Source: Microbacterium sp. 70-16 (lineage in GTDB: Bacteria; Actinomycetota; Actinomycetes; Actinomycetales; Microbacteriaceae). Taken from it: a DNA stretch of 60,821 bases. Position numbers and translations under genes: made by a program. The stretch is taken from contig NZ_MKTQ01000028.1 in assembly GCF_001898315.1 (NCBI RefSeq), forward strand, positions 1-60,821. The letters run 5' to 3'. This document shows positions 52,374-60,821 of the stretch, piece by piece (position 1 is the stretch's first letter; each line of letters starts with the position of its first letter). Under the pieces are notes generated by a model. The model saw nothing but the letters and a program-made list of their open reading frames with translations, made no database searches and was not told where the DNA came from.

Positions 52374-53107
52374 CAGCGCAGGGTCAGCCGGTTCCAGCGT
52401 CCCGGCTCGTCGAACTCGCCGTACCGCACGTCGGCACCGTCGGAACCGACCGATGCCGCGCACACGAGCAGCGACAGCGTGGGATAGCCGAACGGCCGGT
52501 TGTCGCGCACGATCGCACGGTCGTCGACCGATCCGACCGCGCTCGTGCGCTCGAGGACGTCGAGCCAGCCCTCCCACCAGTGCGCGTCATGCGGGTCGGT
52601 GTCTCCGAACGCGTCGTGCCACGCCGAGATGCGGGCGGTCGCGGGGTCGTCGACGTCGTCGTGGGCGATCATGTGGATGCCGGGCGCGAGATCGACGGTG
52701 CGCACGGTGACGCCGTCCCACATCGTGACGCGGGCGCCGGCGGCGGTGACCTCGACGAGGTTGTAGCCGTGCGTCCGCGGGCGCTCCCCCGCGGAGCCCG
52801 CCACCGGGGCCGCCCCGGCGAGCGCGTCGAGGACGACGTGCCCGCGCGAGCCGAGCGTCTCCTCCGGCTCGGTCACGACGTCGGCGCGGTTGAGGATGAC
52901 GGCGACGCGCCCGGCGGTCGGGTCGGCCGCGAGCCACGCGCCGCCCGCGCGACGATCACGAACACCGATGACACCGGTATGCTCGGGCCACCACTCCCCC
53001 AGTGGGTCCCACGTGCGGGCGGGGTCCTCGTCGCGCACGGCGAGCAGGCGCACCGGCTCACCGGTCGCCGCCGGAGACTCGGGAACGTGGACGATGACGG
53101 TGCACAC
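52373..53107 (-). CDS. NRDE (TANGO2-like) family protein
   Basis: 244 residues, starting MCTVIVHV with the conserved Cys2 of the NRDE/TANGO2 family. VRDEDPARTWDPLGEWWPE and TGVIGVRDRRAGGAWLA correspond to the NRDE and GGTWLG-type motifs. TANGO2 proteins are tied to haem and lipid handling in eukaryotes; the bacterial role is unclear. Start GTG 53107, 50 bp from the divergent coaBC. Confidence 0.82.
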   Translation of the reverse strand: MCTVIVHVPESPAATGEPVRLLAVRDEDPARTWDPLGEWWPEHTGVIGVRDRRAGGAWLAADPTAGRVAVILNRADVVTEPEETLGSRGHVVLDALAGAAPVAGSAGERPRTHGYNLVEVTAAGARVTMWDGVTVRTVDLAPGIHMIAHDDVDDPATARISAWHDAFGDTDPHDAHWWEGWLDVLERTSAVGSVDDRAIVRDNRPFGYPTLSLLVCAASVGSDGADVRYGEFDEPGRWNRLTLR

Positions 53108-53157
53108 GGTGCTCGTGACCTCTCCGCCCGCCTCCCGGCGCGTGGGAGGATCGGACC

Positions 53158-54369
53158 ATGTTCGTTGTCGTGGGTGTGACGGGCGGCATCGCCGCGTACA
53201 AGACGGTGCAGGTGGTGCGCACCCTCGTGACGAGCGGTCACGAGGTGCACGTCGTACCCACGGCGGATGCGCTGCGGTTCGTCGGGACGGCCACGTGGGA
53301 GGCCGTCAGCAGGAATTCTGTCACGACGAGCGTGCACGACGACGTCGCGCAGGTGCGCCACGTCGCGCTCGGCACCTCCGCCGACCTCGTGATCGTCGCG
53401 CCGGCGACCGCGAACACCCTCGCCCGCATGGCGGCGGGCATCGCCGACGACCTGCTCGGCGTGACGCTGCTGGCGACCACCGCGCCGGTCGTCGTCGCGC
53501 CCGCGATGCACACCGCGATGTGGGAGCACGCCGCGACGCAGCAGAACATCCAGACCCTGCAGGAGCGCGGCGTGCACATCGTCGGCCCCGCCGACGGTCC
53601 GCTCACCGGCGGCGACAGCGGCCCGGGACGCATGGTCGAGCCCGACGAGATCGTCGCGGCAGCGCTCGCAGTCGCCGCTGGCACCGCCGCGCACGGCGAC
53701 CTCGCCGGCCGGCGCGTGGCCGTGTCGACGGGCGGCACGCGTGAGCCCATCGACCCGGTGCGGTTCCTCGGCAACCGCTCCAGCGGACGGCAGGGCGCCG
53801 AGCTCGCGCTGACGGCGGCCGACCGGGGCGCCGCCGTGACGCTCGTCGCGGCCCACGTGGACGACGGCGTGCTGACGGCGGTGGCGCGGCATCCGCGGAT
53901 CACGCTCGTGCGCGCGTCGACGGCCGCCGACCTCGAGAGCGCGATGACGGATGCCGCGGCCACTGCCGACGTCGTCGCGATGGTCGCCGCCGTCGCCGAC
54001 TACCGGGTCGCCGAGGTCGCCGCGCACAAGCTGCGCAAAGAGGACGGTCCCCTGCAGCTCGACCTCGTCGAGAATCCCGACATCCTCGCGGAGCTCGTCG
54101 CCGGCCGCAGCCCCGGCCAGATCATCGTCGGGTTCGCCGCCGAGACCGCGTCGGACGACGCCGAGCTGCTCGAGCGCGGCCGCCGCAAACGCGCCCGCAA
54201 AGGCGTCGACCTGCTGGCCGTCAACCGCGTCTCGTGGGACGAGGGCTTCGAGGCGGCCGAGAACCGCGTGCTGCTGCTCGACGCGCGGGGTGAGGTCGTG
54301 GCGGATGCCGCGGGCACCAAACGCGCCGTCGCCGACGCCGTCTGGGACGCGGTCGCCGCCCTCCGGTGA
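53158..54369 (+). CDS. coaBC: Bifunctional phosphopantothenoylcysteine decarboxylase / phosphopantothenate-cysteine ligase
   Basis: 403 residues. The N-terminal flavoprotein CoaC has VGVTGGIAAYKTVQVVR, the active-site His in VRHVALG and the substrate segment APAMHTAMWEH. The C-terminal CoaB ligase has STGGTREPIDPVRFLGNRSSG and AAVADYRV. Two consecutive steps of coenzyme A synthesis. The substrate-clamp motif reads GGDSGPGRM, with Gly in place of the Cys of the E. coli ACGD motif. The start is ATG with GGAGGA in front. Confidence 0.95.
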   Translation: MFVVVGVTGGIAAYKTVQVVRTLVTSGHEVHVVPTADALRFVGTATWEAVSRNSVTTSVHDDVAQVRHVALGTSADLVIVAPATANTLARMAAGIADDLLGVTLLATTAPVVVAPAMHTAMWEHAATQQNIQTLQERGVHIVGPADGPLTGGDSGPGRMVEPDEIVAAALAVAAGTAAHGDLAGRRVAVSTGGTREPIDPVRFLGNRSSGRQGAELALTAADRGAAVTLVAAHVDDGVLTAVARHPRITLVRASTAADLESAMTDAAATADVVAMVAAVADYRVAEVAAHKLRKEDGPLQLDLVENPDILAELVAGRSPGQIIVGFAAETASDDAELLERGRRKRARKGVDLLAVNRVSWDEGFEAAENRVLLLDARGEVVADAAGTKRAVADAVWDAVAALR

Positions 54370-54390
54370 CCTGGGCGACGAGGCGCCCCG

Positions 54391-56502
54391 CTACGCCTTC
54401 TGCTGGATGTCCAGGAGCGGGGTGCCGTGCGTCGTCGGGCCGAGCGCGACCGGGTCGACGGTGTCGAACTGGTCGGCGTTGAGCACGATCACCGGGGTGA
54501 TGAGCGGGTAGCCGGCCTTCTCGATGACGGCCCTGTCGAAACTCACGAGCGGGGTGCCGACCTCGACGCGGTCCCCGTTTCGGACCTTGACGTCGAAGCC
54601 TTCGCCCTTGAGGTTCACCGTGTCGATGCCGACGTGGATGAGGACCTCGGCGCCGTTGTCCAGCTGCAGCCCGAACGCGTGCCCGGTCGGCTGAGCGGCC
54701 GCGACGACACCGGCGCCCGGCGAGTAGACGGTGTCGCCCGTCGGCTCGATCGCGACGCCCGGGCCCATCACTCCGCCGGCGAACACCGGATCGGGCACCG
54801 TGTCGAGGGCGACGACGGTGCCGTCCAGCGGCGAGGCCACCTGCAGGAGCGCGCCGACCCCGGCATCCGGTTCGGCGACGGCGGTGGCCGTCGCGGCGGC
54901 GGGCGCCACGGCGGCGCCTTCACCCGCAACTCCGGCGAGCTCCTGCCCTCCGGCGACGGCGGGGATCGTGTCGCGGGCGGCTCCGGCCGTGGTCGCGCCG
55001 GCGACAGCGGTCGCCGCGGCATCCGCCGGATTCTTGTAGCCCGAGAAGATGATGAGCAGCATCGCGACGATGAACGCGCCGGCGACCGCGATGATGTACA
55101 GGCCGATCGGGTCGAACGCGGGGATCGTCAGCAGCGACGTGAAGACGAACGCCTGCGTCGTGATGCCGTGCTCAAGTCCCAGCATCAGCGAGCCGACGCC
55201 GATGATCAGGCCGCCCGTGAGGCATCCGACGAGCATGCGTGGATAGATGCGCTTGAACCGCAGATGGATGCCGTAGAGCGAGGGCTCCGAGATGCCGCCG
55301 AGCAGGCCGGCGGCGAGCGCGCCCGTCGCGGTCTGCTTCATGTCCTTGTCCTTCTCGCGCCAGGCGAGGAACAGCACGCCGGCCGTCGCGCCGAAGCACG
55401 CGAAGTTCCACGCGCCCATCGGGCCCTGGATGAAGTCGTAGCCGAGGGTCTGGATGTTCAGCAGCATGATCGCGTTGATCGGCCAGTGGAGCCCCAGCGG
55501 CACCATGAAGGGATACGCCAGCGGGATGATGATCGCGAAGATGAACGGCGAGAACGTGTTGATCGCGGCGAGGGCGCTCGCCAGGCCCGCGCCGACGTAG
55601 ACGCCGATCGGGCCGATGAGGAACGCCGTCAGCGGGATCATGATGAGCATCGCGAGGAACGGCACGAAGATCAGCTGCAGGTTGTCGGGGATGAGCTTCT
55701 TCAGCCCCTTGTACAGCGGGCCGAGCACCGCCGCCATCAGCAACGGCGGGAACACCTGCGACGAATAGTCGGCGATCGGCATGGGCAGGCCCCACACCTG
55801 GACGATCGCGACCTGTGCCTGCTCGAATCCGAACAGCGGCGTCTTGTCGACGCCGGTGGCCAGCCCCGAGAAGCCGGGAAGCATGAGCACCGCCATGATG
55901 GCGAATCCGACCCACGGGTCGGCGCCGATCTTCTGCGACGCGTTGTAGGCGACCATGAGCGGCAGGAAGACGAACACACACTGCCACATCAGGTTGACGA
56001 ACGCCCACGACGGGTCGAGCGTCACGCCCGGCGCGTTCCAGGCCGGAATGACCTCGAGGGTTGCCATGAGCGCCATGAAGGTGATGAACAGGGATGCCCC
56101 GAGCAGCGCACCCAGGATCGGGCGGAACGAGTCGGAGAGGAACTCGAACAGCGAGTCGAGCCATGCGTTCGTGCCGCGCGGGCCCTTCGCGCGCTCGCGC
56201 GCCTTGATGTCATCGGCGGTCTCAGCCGCGCCGGACGCCGCGGCCCCGCCTGACGCCATCGACGGCAGCGCCATGATCTCGTTGTAGACGGTCTGCACCC
56301 CGCCGCCGATCACGACCTGGAAGCGGTCGCCGGCCTGCGGCACGGCGCCGAGCACGCCCGAGACGGCTTCCGCCGCGTCTTTGTCGGCTTTCGTGCCGTC
56401 ATGCAGCTGGAAGCGGAGCCGGGTCGCGCAGTGGGTCAGGCTGGCGATGTTGCCGGGCCCGCCGACCGCCTCGACGATGTCGGCTGCGGAGTTGGATGCC
56501 AT
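54391..56502 (-). CDS. PTS transporter subunit EIIBCA (glucose/beta-glucoside family)
   Basis: 703 residues. EIIB (1-85) has phospho-Cys25 in THCATRLRF. EIIC (~105-470) has about ten membrane helices, with ISEPSLYGIHLRFK carrying the substrate-site Glu. An Ala-rich linker precedes EIIA (~545-700), whose phospho-His near residue 622 lies in EVLIHVGIDTVNLKG. The arrangement is that of beta-glucoside, sucrose or trehalose permeases. The start is ATG 56502 with GAGGAG upstream. No glucosidase or antiterminator gene is adjacent; the IclR gene lies 136 bp upstream. Confidence 0.92.
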   Translation of the reverse strand: MASNSAADIVEAVGGPGNIASLTHCATRLRFQLHDGTKADKDAAEAVSGVLGAVPQAGDRFQVVIGGGVQTVYNEIMALPSMASGGAAASGAAETADDIKARERAKGPRGTNAWLDSLFEFLSDSFRPILGALLGASLFITFMALMATLEVIPAWNAPGVTLDPSWAFVNLMWQCVFVFLPLMVAYNASQKIGADPWVGFAIMAVLMLPGFSGLATGVDKTPLFGFEQAQVAIVQVWGLPMPIADYSSQVFPPLLMAAVLGPLYKGLKKLIPDNLQLIFVPFLAMLIMIPLTAFLIGPIGVYVGAGLASALAAINTFSPFIFAIIIPLAYPFMVPLGLHWPINAIMLLNIQTLGYDFIQGPMGAWNFACFGATAGVLFLAWREKDKDMKQTATGALAAGLLGGISEPSLYGIHLRFKRIYPRMLVGCLTGGLIIGVGSLMLGLEHGITTQAFVFTSLLTIPAFDPIGLYIIAVAGAFIVAMLLIIFSGYKNPADAAATAVAGATTAGAARDTIPAVAGGQELAGVAGEGAAVAPAAATATAVAEPDAGVGALLQVASPLDGTVVALDTVPDPVFAGGVMGPGVAIEPTGDTVYSPGAGVVAAAQPTGHAFGLQLDNGAEVLIHVGIDTVNLKGEGFDVKVRNGDRVEVGTPLVSFDRAVIEKAGYPLITPVIVLNADQFDTVDPVALGPTTHGTPLLDIQQKA

Positions 56503-56553
56503 CGTGCTTCTCCTCGCTGATCGTGCCCCGCGGTGACGCCGAGGCGTTCCTGA

Positions 56554-56568
56554 GAATCCGCTGGATTC
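56554..56568. promoter_or_regulatory. Inverted repeat upstream of the PTS gene
   Basis: GAATCC (56554-56559) and GGATTC (56563-56568) form a perfect 6-bp inverted repeat with a 3-bp centre, about 52 bp before the PTS start. It is a possible operator; no bound protein can be named. Confidence 0.4.
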
Positions 56569-56638
56569 ACCTGCTCGTGAGCCTAGCCGCGCGACGGATG
56601 CCATCGAAAGGCCCTCCGCCGTGAATGAACGCGCGCGT

Positions 56639-57415
56639 TCAGCCTCGCGCCGACAGCGCCCGCGCGGCGCGGGTGAGGGCGGCGACCGCGTCGGGGATGA
56701 CGTCCTCGGTGACGCGTGCCGCGGGGCCCGAAATCGAGACGGCGGTGGGGCCTGCCGAGGCATCCGGAACCGCGACGGCGATGCAGCGGACGCCGACCTC
56801 CTGCTCACCGTCGTCGACGGCGAACCCGCGGCGGCGCGTCTCGCGCAGGTCGGCCAGCAGCGCCTCTTCGCCGACGAGCGTCGCATCGGTCAGCGGCGGC
56901 ATGCCGGTGCGCCGCACGAGCGCCCGCACGCGCTCATCGGGCAGCAGCGCGAGCATCGCTTTGCCGACGCCGGTCGCGTGCGGCAGCGCGCGGCGGCCGA
57001 CCTCGGTGAACATCCGCATGCGGTGACGCGAGGGCACTTGCGCGACGTACAGGACGTGGTCGCCGTCGAGCACGGCGAGGTTCGCCGTCTCGCCGATCTC
57101 GTCTTCGAGCTCCTGCAGCGCGGGGCGGGCCTCGAGGGCGAGCTGCGGCGTCGCGCGCAGGCCGAGGCGGATCAGCGCCGGCCCGAGCACATAGCGGCGC
57201 GAGTCGGCCTGGCGCACGTAGCCGTGCGCGGCGAGCGTCTTCAGCAGGCGGTGCACCGTGGGCACGGGCAGCTCGAGGCTCGCCGCGAGCTGAGCGAGGG
57301 CGACATCGGCGCCGGCCTCGGTGAGTTCGGCGAGCGCCTCGAGCACGCCGAGAGCGCGCGCGACCGACTGCACTTCACCCTGCGTGACCACCTGCCCCAC
57401 CGCCTGTGCGACCAC
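56639..57415 (-). CDS. IclR-family transcriptional regulator
   Basis: 258 residues. The N-terminal winged HTH is LAQLAASLELPVPTVHRLLKTLAAHGYV, and the C-terminal IclR effector domain has LPHATGVGKAMLALLPDERV and GFAVDDGEQEVGVRCIAVAVPD. The start is GTG 57415 with GAGAGGG upstream. It is divergent from malate synthase, as IclR-type regulators of glyoxylate use often are, and upstream of the PTS gene on the same strand. It may control either or both. Confidence 0.92.
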   Translation of the reverse strand: MVAQAVGQVVTQGEVQSVARALGVLEALAELTEAGADVALAQLAASLELPVPTVHRLLKTLAAHGYVRQADSRRYVLGPALIRLGLRATPQLALEARPALQELEDEIGETANLAVLDGDHVLYVAQVPSRHRMRMFTEVGRRALPHATGVGKAMLALLPDERVRALVRRTGMPPLTDATLVGEEALLADLRETRRRGFAVDDGEQEVGVRCIAVAVPDASAGPTAVSISGPAARVTEDVIPDAVAALTRAARALSARG

Positions 57416-57519
57416 GGCATCCCTCTCTCTGATTCCACGATGCGAAACATGATCTCATCTTGTGGAGTGTCCGTCTACTCTGTCAGGCATCCGTTCCTTC
57501 GACGCCGATGGAGGCCGAC

Positions 57520-59685
57520 ATGACCACGTACCGCACCCGCGCTGATCTGCAGGTCGCCGAGCAGATCGTCGATTTCGCCGAGCCTGCCGTCGTCGAGGCG
57601 GGCCTGGACGTCGACGCGTTCTGGGCGGGCGTGAGCGACATCGTGCACGAGCTCGGCGCCCGCAACGCCGAACTGCTGCGCGTGCGTGACGAGCTGCAGA
57701 ACCGCATCGACGACTTCCACCGCGCGAACCCCGGTGTGCCGGATGCCGCGGCCTACCGTGCCTTCCTGACCGAGATCGGGTACCTGCTGCCCGAACCCGA
57801 GTCGGTGCAGGTGACGACCGAGAACGTCGACCCCGAGATCGCCACGACCGCGGGCCCGCAGCTGGTCGTGCCGCTGCTGAACGCCCGCTTCGCGCTCAAC
57901 GCCGCGAACGCCCGCTGGGGGTCGCTGTACGACGCGCTGTACGGCACGGATGCCATCGACCGCACGGGCGACCTCGCGCCGCTGCGCGGTTACAACGAGG
58001 CCCGCGGCGCCGAGGTCATCGCCCGCGGACGCGAACTGCTCGACCGCATCGCGCCGCTACAGAACGGCTCGCACGCGGATGCCACCGGCTACACCGTCTC
58101 GGGCGGCGCCCTGCAGATCGCCCTCGGCGAGAGCGCGACGACGCTCGCCGACCCGACCGGCTTCGCCGGCCACACGGGCGAGGCGGATGCGCCGACGGGC
58201 ATCCTGCTGAGCCATCACGGTCTGCATGCCGAGATCGTGATCGACCCGGCGAGCGCGATCGGCGCGGGTGATGTGGCAGGCGTCGCCGACATCGTGCTCG
58301 AGTCGGCGATCACGACGATCATGGACCTCGAAGACTCGGTCGCCGCGGTCGACGCCGAAGACAAGGCGCTCGGCTACCGCAACTGGCGCGCGCTCATGGA
58401 CGGCACGCTGCAAGAGCAGGTCAGCAAGGCCGGCACGACCTTCACGCGCACGCTCAACCCCGATCGCGAGTACACGGCGCCGGACGGCTCGGCCCTCGTG
58501 CTGCCCGGCCGCTCGGTGCTGTTCGTCCGCAACGTCGGCCACCTGATGCGCACCGACGCGGTGCTCGATCGCGACGGTGCGGAGGTGCCCGAAGGCATCC
58601 TCGATGCGATCATGACCTCGCTCGGCGCGCTGCCCGATCTCGAGCGTCGCGCGAACTCGCGCACCGGCTCCTTCTACATCGTCAAGCCGAAGATGCACGG
58701 GCCCGACGAGGTCGCCTTCACTGCCGAACTGTTCGGCCGCGTCGAGCAATTGCTGCAGCTTCCGTCGCGCACGCTCAAGGTCGGCATCATGGACGAAGAG
58801 CGGCGCACGTCGGTCAACCTCGCGGCGGCGATCGCCGCGGCATCCGACCGTGTCGTGTTCATCAACACGGGCTTCCTCGACCGCACCGGCGACGAGATCC
58901 ACACGTCGCTGCAGGCGGGCCCGATCGCGCCGAAGAGCGGCATGAAGGCCGAGCCGTTCATGCAGATCTACGAGACGCGCAACGTCGCGATCGGCCTCGC
59001 GAGCGGCCTCGACGGCCGCGCCCAGATCGGCAAGGGCATGTGGGCCATGCCCGACCTCATGAAGGACATGCTCGAGCAGAAGATCGCGCACGTGCGCTCG
59101 GGCGCCTCGACGGCGTGGGTGCCGTCGCCGACGGCGGCGACACTGCACGCCCTGCATTATCACGAGGTGGATGCCTTCGCGCAGCGCCCCACGTTGCCGG
59201 CGCTGCCGGCAGACAGCCTCGACACGCTGCTGCAGATCCCGCTCGCGGTGCCCGGCTCGCTCACCGACGAGGTCGTCGCGACCGAGCTCGACAACAACGT
59301 GCAGTCGATTCTCGGGTACGTCGTGCGCTGGATCGACCAGGGCGTCGGCTGCTCGAAGGTGCCCGACATCCACGGCGTCGCCCTCATGGAGGACCGCGCC
59401 ACCCTGCGGATCTCGAGCCAACTGCTGGCGAACTGGCTCACGCACGGTGTGATCTCCACGCAGCAGGTCGACGAGAGCCTGCTGCGGCTGGCGGAGGTCG
59501 TCGACGAACAGAATGCGGGCGATGCGGGCTACGAGAAGCTTGCTCCCGGCGGGGTCGGCGGCACGGCGTTCGAAGCCGCGCGCAGCCTCATTCTCGAGGG
59601 TGCCGCACAGCCGAACGGGTACACCGAACCGCTGCTGCACGCGCTGCGCCGACGCAAGAAGTCCGAGGCGCTCGCGGCGGTGTGA
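57520..59685 (+). CDS. glcB: Malate synthase G
   Basis: 721 residues, the normal length of the G isoform. It condenses glyoxylate with acetyl-CoA to malate. Signature segments are [32 protein letters not shown] (catalytic Arg), [27 protein letters not shown] (Mg-binding Glu) and [20 protein letters not shown] (catalytic Asp region). The start is ATG 57520 with GGAGG five bases upstream. No isocitrate lyase is in the window. Confidence 0.96.
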   Translation: MTTYRTRADLQVAEQIVDFAEPAVVEAGLDVDAFWAGVSDIVHELGARNAELLRVRDELQNRIDDFHRANPGVPDAAAYRAFLTEIGYLLPEPESVQVTTENVDPEIATTAGPQLVVPLLNARFALNAANARWGSLYDALYGTDAIDRTGDLAPLRGYNEARGAEVIARGRELLDRIAPLQNGSHADATGYTVSGGALQIALGESATTLADPTGFAGHTGEADAPTGILLSHHGLHAEIVIDPASAIGAGDVAGVADIVLESAITTIMDLEDSVAAVDAEDKALGYRNWRALMDGTLQEQVSKAGTTFTRTLNPDREYTAPDGSALVLPGRSVLFVRNVGHLMRTDAVLDRDGAEVPEGILDAIMTSLGALPDLERRANSRTGSFYIVKPKMHGPDEVAFTAELFGRVEQLLQLPSRTLKVGIMDEERRTSVNLAAAIAAASDRVVFINTGFLDRTGDEIHTSLQAGPIAPKSGMKAEPFMQIYETRNVAIGLASGLDGRAQIGKGMWAMPDLMKDMLEQKIAHVRSGASTAWVPSPTAATLHALHYHEVDAFAQRPTLPALPADSLDTLLQIPLAVPGSLTDEVVATELDNNVQSILGYVVRWIDQGVGCSKVPDIHGVALMEDRATLRISSQLLANWLTHGVISTQQVDESLLRLAEVVDEQNAGDAGYEKLAPGGVGGTAFEAARSLILEGAAQPNGYTEPLLHALRRRKKSEALAAV

Positions 59686-59711
59686 GACCCGCTCGCGGGG
59701 TGGTCTGCGGG

Positions 59712-59805
59712 GGTGTGCGTCCAGGGTTTGCCCAGGTTCCGTGCCGGTTTCGTCCAGAAACTGTTGCCAATCTGTGACCTTCGTGTCCACCCGAGGACGC
59801 ACACC
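59712..59805 (+). other. Structured leader candidate before the secreted lysozyme-like gene
   Basis: GGTGTGCGTCC (59712-59722) pairs perfectly with GGACGCACACC (59795-59805), enclosing 72 nt. Inside, GTTTC (59747-59751) and GAAAC (59757-59761) form a smaller stem. The element ends 54 nt before the ATG at 59860. I do not recognise a known riboswitch; in particular the GGGGAACC-type core of the c-di-AMP class is absent. It could also serve at the end of the malate synthase mRNA. Confidence 0.4.
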
Positions 59806-59859
59806 GCACGTCGCGCTTCGTCGCTTTCGCGGTGCTGATCCACCGGAAGTACCTCTTTT

Positions 59860-60786
59860 ATGCCCCGTCTCCCGTTCCGTTCTGCCACGCCCGCGCTTCT
59901 GACCGCAGGCCTGATCGTCGGGATGGTCGCCACGACCGGCGCCGCCGTCCCCGCCTTCGCCCAGCAGACCGACACCTCCGCGTCGTCGACCGTCGGTGCC
60001 ATCTCGGCGCCGCTGAGCACCATCACCGCCGACGCGCAGACCACGCTCGCCGACGCCAAGGATGCCCTCGCCGCCGCGCGTCAGGTGACCGTCGACATCC
60101 GCACGTCGGGCCTCGACATCGCCTCGAGCACGACCGTCGTCGACACGAGCGCCCTGTCGCAGGTCATCGACGAACTGGACGGGATCGACCTGACCCCCAC
60201 GCTGCTGCTGCCCGCGCTGACCGCTGATGCGGCCGCCGAGGTGCAGAGCGTGCGCGAGGGCACCGCCGCGCTGCGCGGCCAACTCGACGCCGCGATCGCG
60301 AAGAAGGCAGAAGAGGAAGCGGCCGCGAAGGCTGCCGCCGAAGCCGCTGCTGCGCAGGCTGCCGCCGAGGCCGCTGCCGCGCAGGCCGCCGCTGAGGCCG
60401 AGGCTGCCGCCGCTGCCGAAGCCGCTGCCGCGCAGTCGACGGCCACGGCATCCGCCCCGGCTGTCAACGTGAACGTCGACCCCGCGTCGGCGCAGGGCAT
60501 CGCCCGCGACATGATGGCCGCCAACTACGGCTGGGGCGACGACCAGTTCGCGTGCCTCGTGGCGCTGTGGAACAGGGAGTCCGGCTGGAACGTGTCGGCC
60601 TACAACGCGTCCAGCGGCGCGTACGGCATCCCGCAGGCTCTCCCCGGCAGCAAGATGGCCTCGGCCGGCGCCGACTGGCAGACCAACCCGGCCACGCAGA
60701 TCGCGTGGGGCCTGGGTTACATCTCGGGTCGCTACGGCACCGCCTGCGGCGCGTGGGACCACTCGCAGTCGACCGGCTGGTACTGA
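59860..60786 (+). CDS. Secreted aggregation-promoting-factor/transglycosylase-like protein
   Basis: 308 residues. A signal peptide ends near VPAFAQQ (about residue 35). A helical region and an Ala/Glu-rich coiled coil (~146-200, with EAAAAQAAAEAAAAQ repeats) precede a C-terminal domain of about 80 residues. That domain has FACLVALWNRESGWNVSAYN (probable catalytic Glu), SGAYGIPQALPGSKM and IAWGLGYISGRYGT. It is the APF-type lysozyme/SLT-like fold acting on peptidoglycan. Two Cys near 229 and 299 may form a disulphide. There is no clear Shine-Dalgarno close to the ATG. Confidence 0.85.
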   Translation: MPRLPFRSATPALLTAGLIVGMVATTGAAVPAFAQQTDTSASSTVGAISAPLSTITADAQTTLADAKDALAAARQVTVDIRTSGLDIASSTTVVDTSALSQVIDELDGIDLTPTLLLPALTADAAAEVQSVREGTAALRGQLDAAIAKKAEEEAAAKAAAEAAAAQAAAEAAAAQAAAEAEAAAAAEAAAAQSTATASAPAVNVNVDPASAQGIARDMMAANYGWGDDQFACLVALWNRESGWNVSAYNASSGAYGIPQALPGSKMASAGADWQTNPATQIAWGLGYISGRYGTACGAWDHSQSTGWY

Positions 60787-60821
60787 CACACCTGATCGCG
60801 GCTCGGTGGCGCCGCGTCCAC

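Noticed and set aside
59686..59859. c-di-AMP (ydaO-type) riboswitch before the cell-wall hydrolase gene
   Set aside because: The position would fit, but I cannot find the conserved GGGGAACC-like and related core segments; kept only as an unclassified structured leader.
58057..60789. An open frame of 910 codons on the minus strand
   Set aside because: It runs antisense to both malate synthase G and the secreted lysozyme-like gene and has no recognisable domain. It is a codon-bias shadow.
1..60821. tRNA or rRNA genes
   Set aside because: Reading the intergenic regions on both strands, I saw no cloverleaf with a GTTCRA-type T arm and no rRNA-like conserved stretch.

Overview
The window is about 61 kb of very GC-rich DNA (roughly 70% G+C) with dense, mostly short-spaced genes and many GTG starts. 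The first bases encode the actinobacterial ribosomal protein bS22, next to the small HTH protein and proC that accompany it in mycobacteria. Together with a DtxR-type iron box, leaderless promoters and a strongly over-represented GGATGCC/GGCATCC heptamer, this points to the Microbacteriaceae, most likely a Microbacterium-like organism. It looks chromosomal: I see no integrase, transposase, phage gene, CRISPR array, tRNA or rRNA.

Layout. 0-5 kb: bS22, a BldC-like HTH protein, an ArsR regulator, a two-gene potassium channel system (trkH-trkA), proC and an alpha/beta hydrolase. 5-13 kb: tadA and upp on opposite strands, a DUF3467 protein, a large Cas4-like nuclease/SF1 helicase, NAD synthetase and a degenerate phosphopantetheinyl-transferase-like protein. 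13-17 kb: a phytoene-desaturase-like FAD protein, an MTA/SAH-nucleosidase-like protein and two membrane proteins. 17-24 kb: sbcD-sbcC, a DHA2 exporter, a DUF2277 protein and a GNAT protein. 23.7-26.4 kb: a promoter with a leaderless cysteine-rich 32-codon ORF before a winged-helix regulator, an AlkA-like glycosylase and a VOC protein. 26.4-31 kb: a complete ferric-siderophore ABC importer, divergent from a siderophore-interacting reductase across an iron box.

31-39 kb: two tandem PCD-like/VOC fusions, an aldo/keto reductase, a Cof-type phosphatase, a three-gene two-component/DUF4097 operon, a probable 6C-type small RNA with terminator, and pgi. 39-51.5 kb: an XRE-cupin regulator divergent from a thioredoxin-reductase/methyltransferase fusion, then two copies of the 5' end of a lipase-maturation-factor gene. 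They bracket an alpha-glucoside ABC/GH13 operon with its ROK regulator and a GntR-MFS pair. The first copy is a 105-residue stub and the second is full length but frameshifted. 51.5-60.8 kb: an inverted intergenic repeat that supplies the stop codons of both convergent neighbours, YdeI-like and TANGO2-like proteins, coaBC, a glucose-type PTS permease (IIBCA), an IclR regulator, malate synthase G, and a secreted lysozyme-like protein behind a structured leader.

The most interesting signals are: (i) a leaderless architecture at about 19 genes; (ii) the cysteine-rich leader ORF; (iii) the C-rich-loop small RNA; (iv) the duplicated lipase-maturation-factor ends around a carbohydrate island, part of which is depleted in the GGATGCC heptamer; (v) the repeat that provides stop codons; (vi) several perfect palindromes in promoters; (vii) protein oddities, namely a catalytically degenerate PPTase-like protein, tandem PCD-VOC fusions, and the reductase-methyltransferase fusion.
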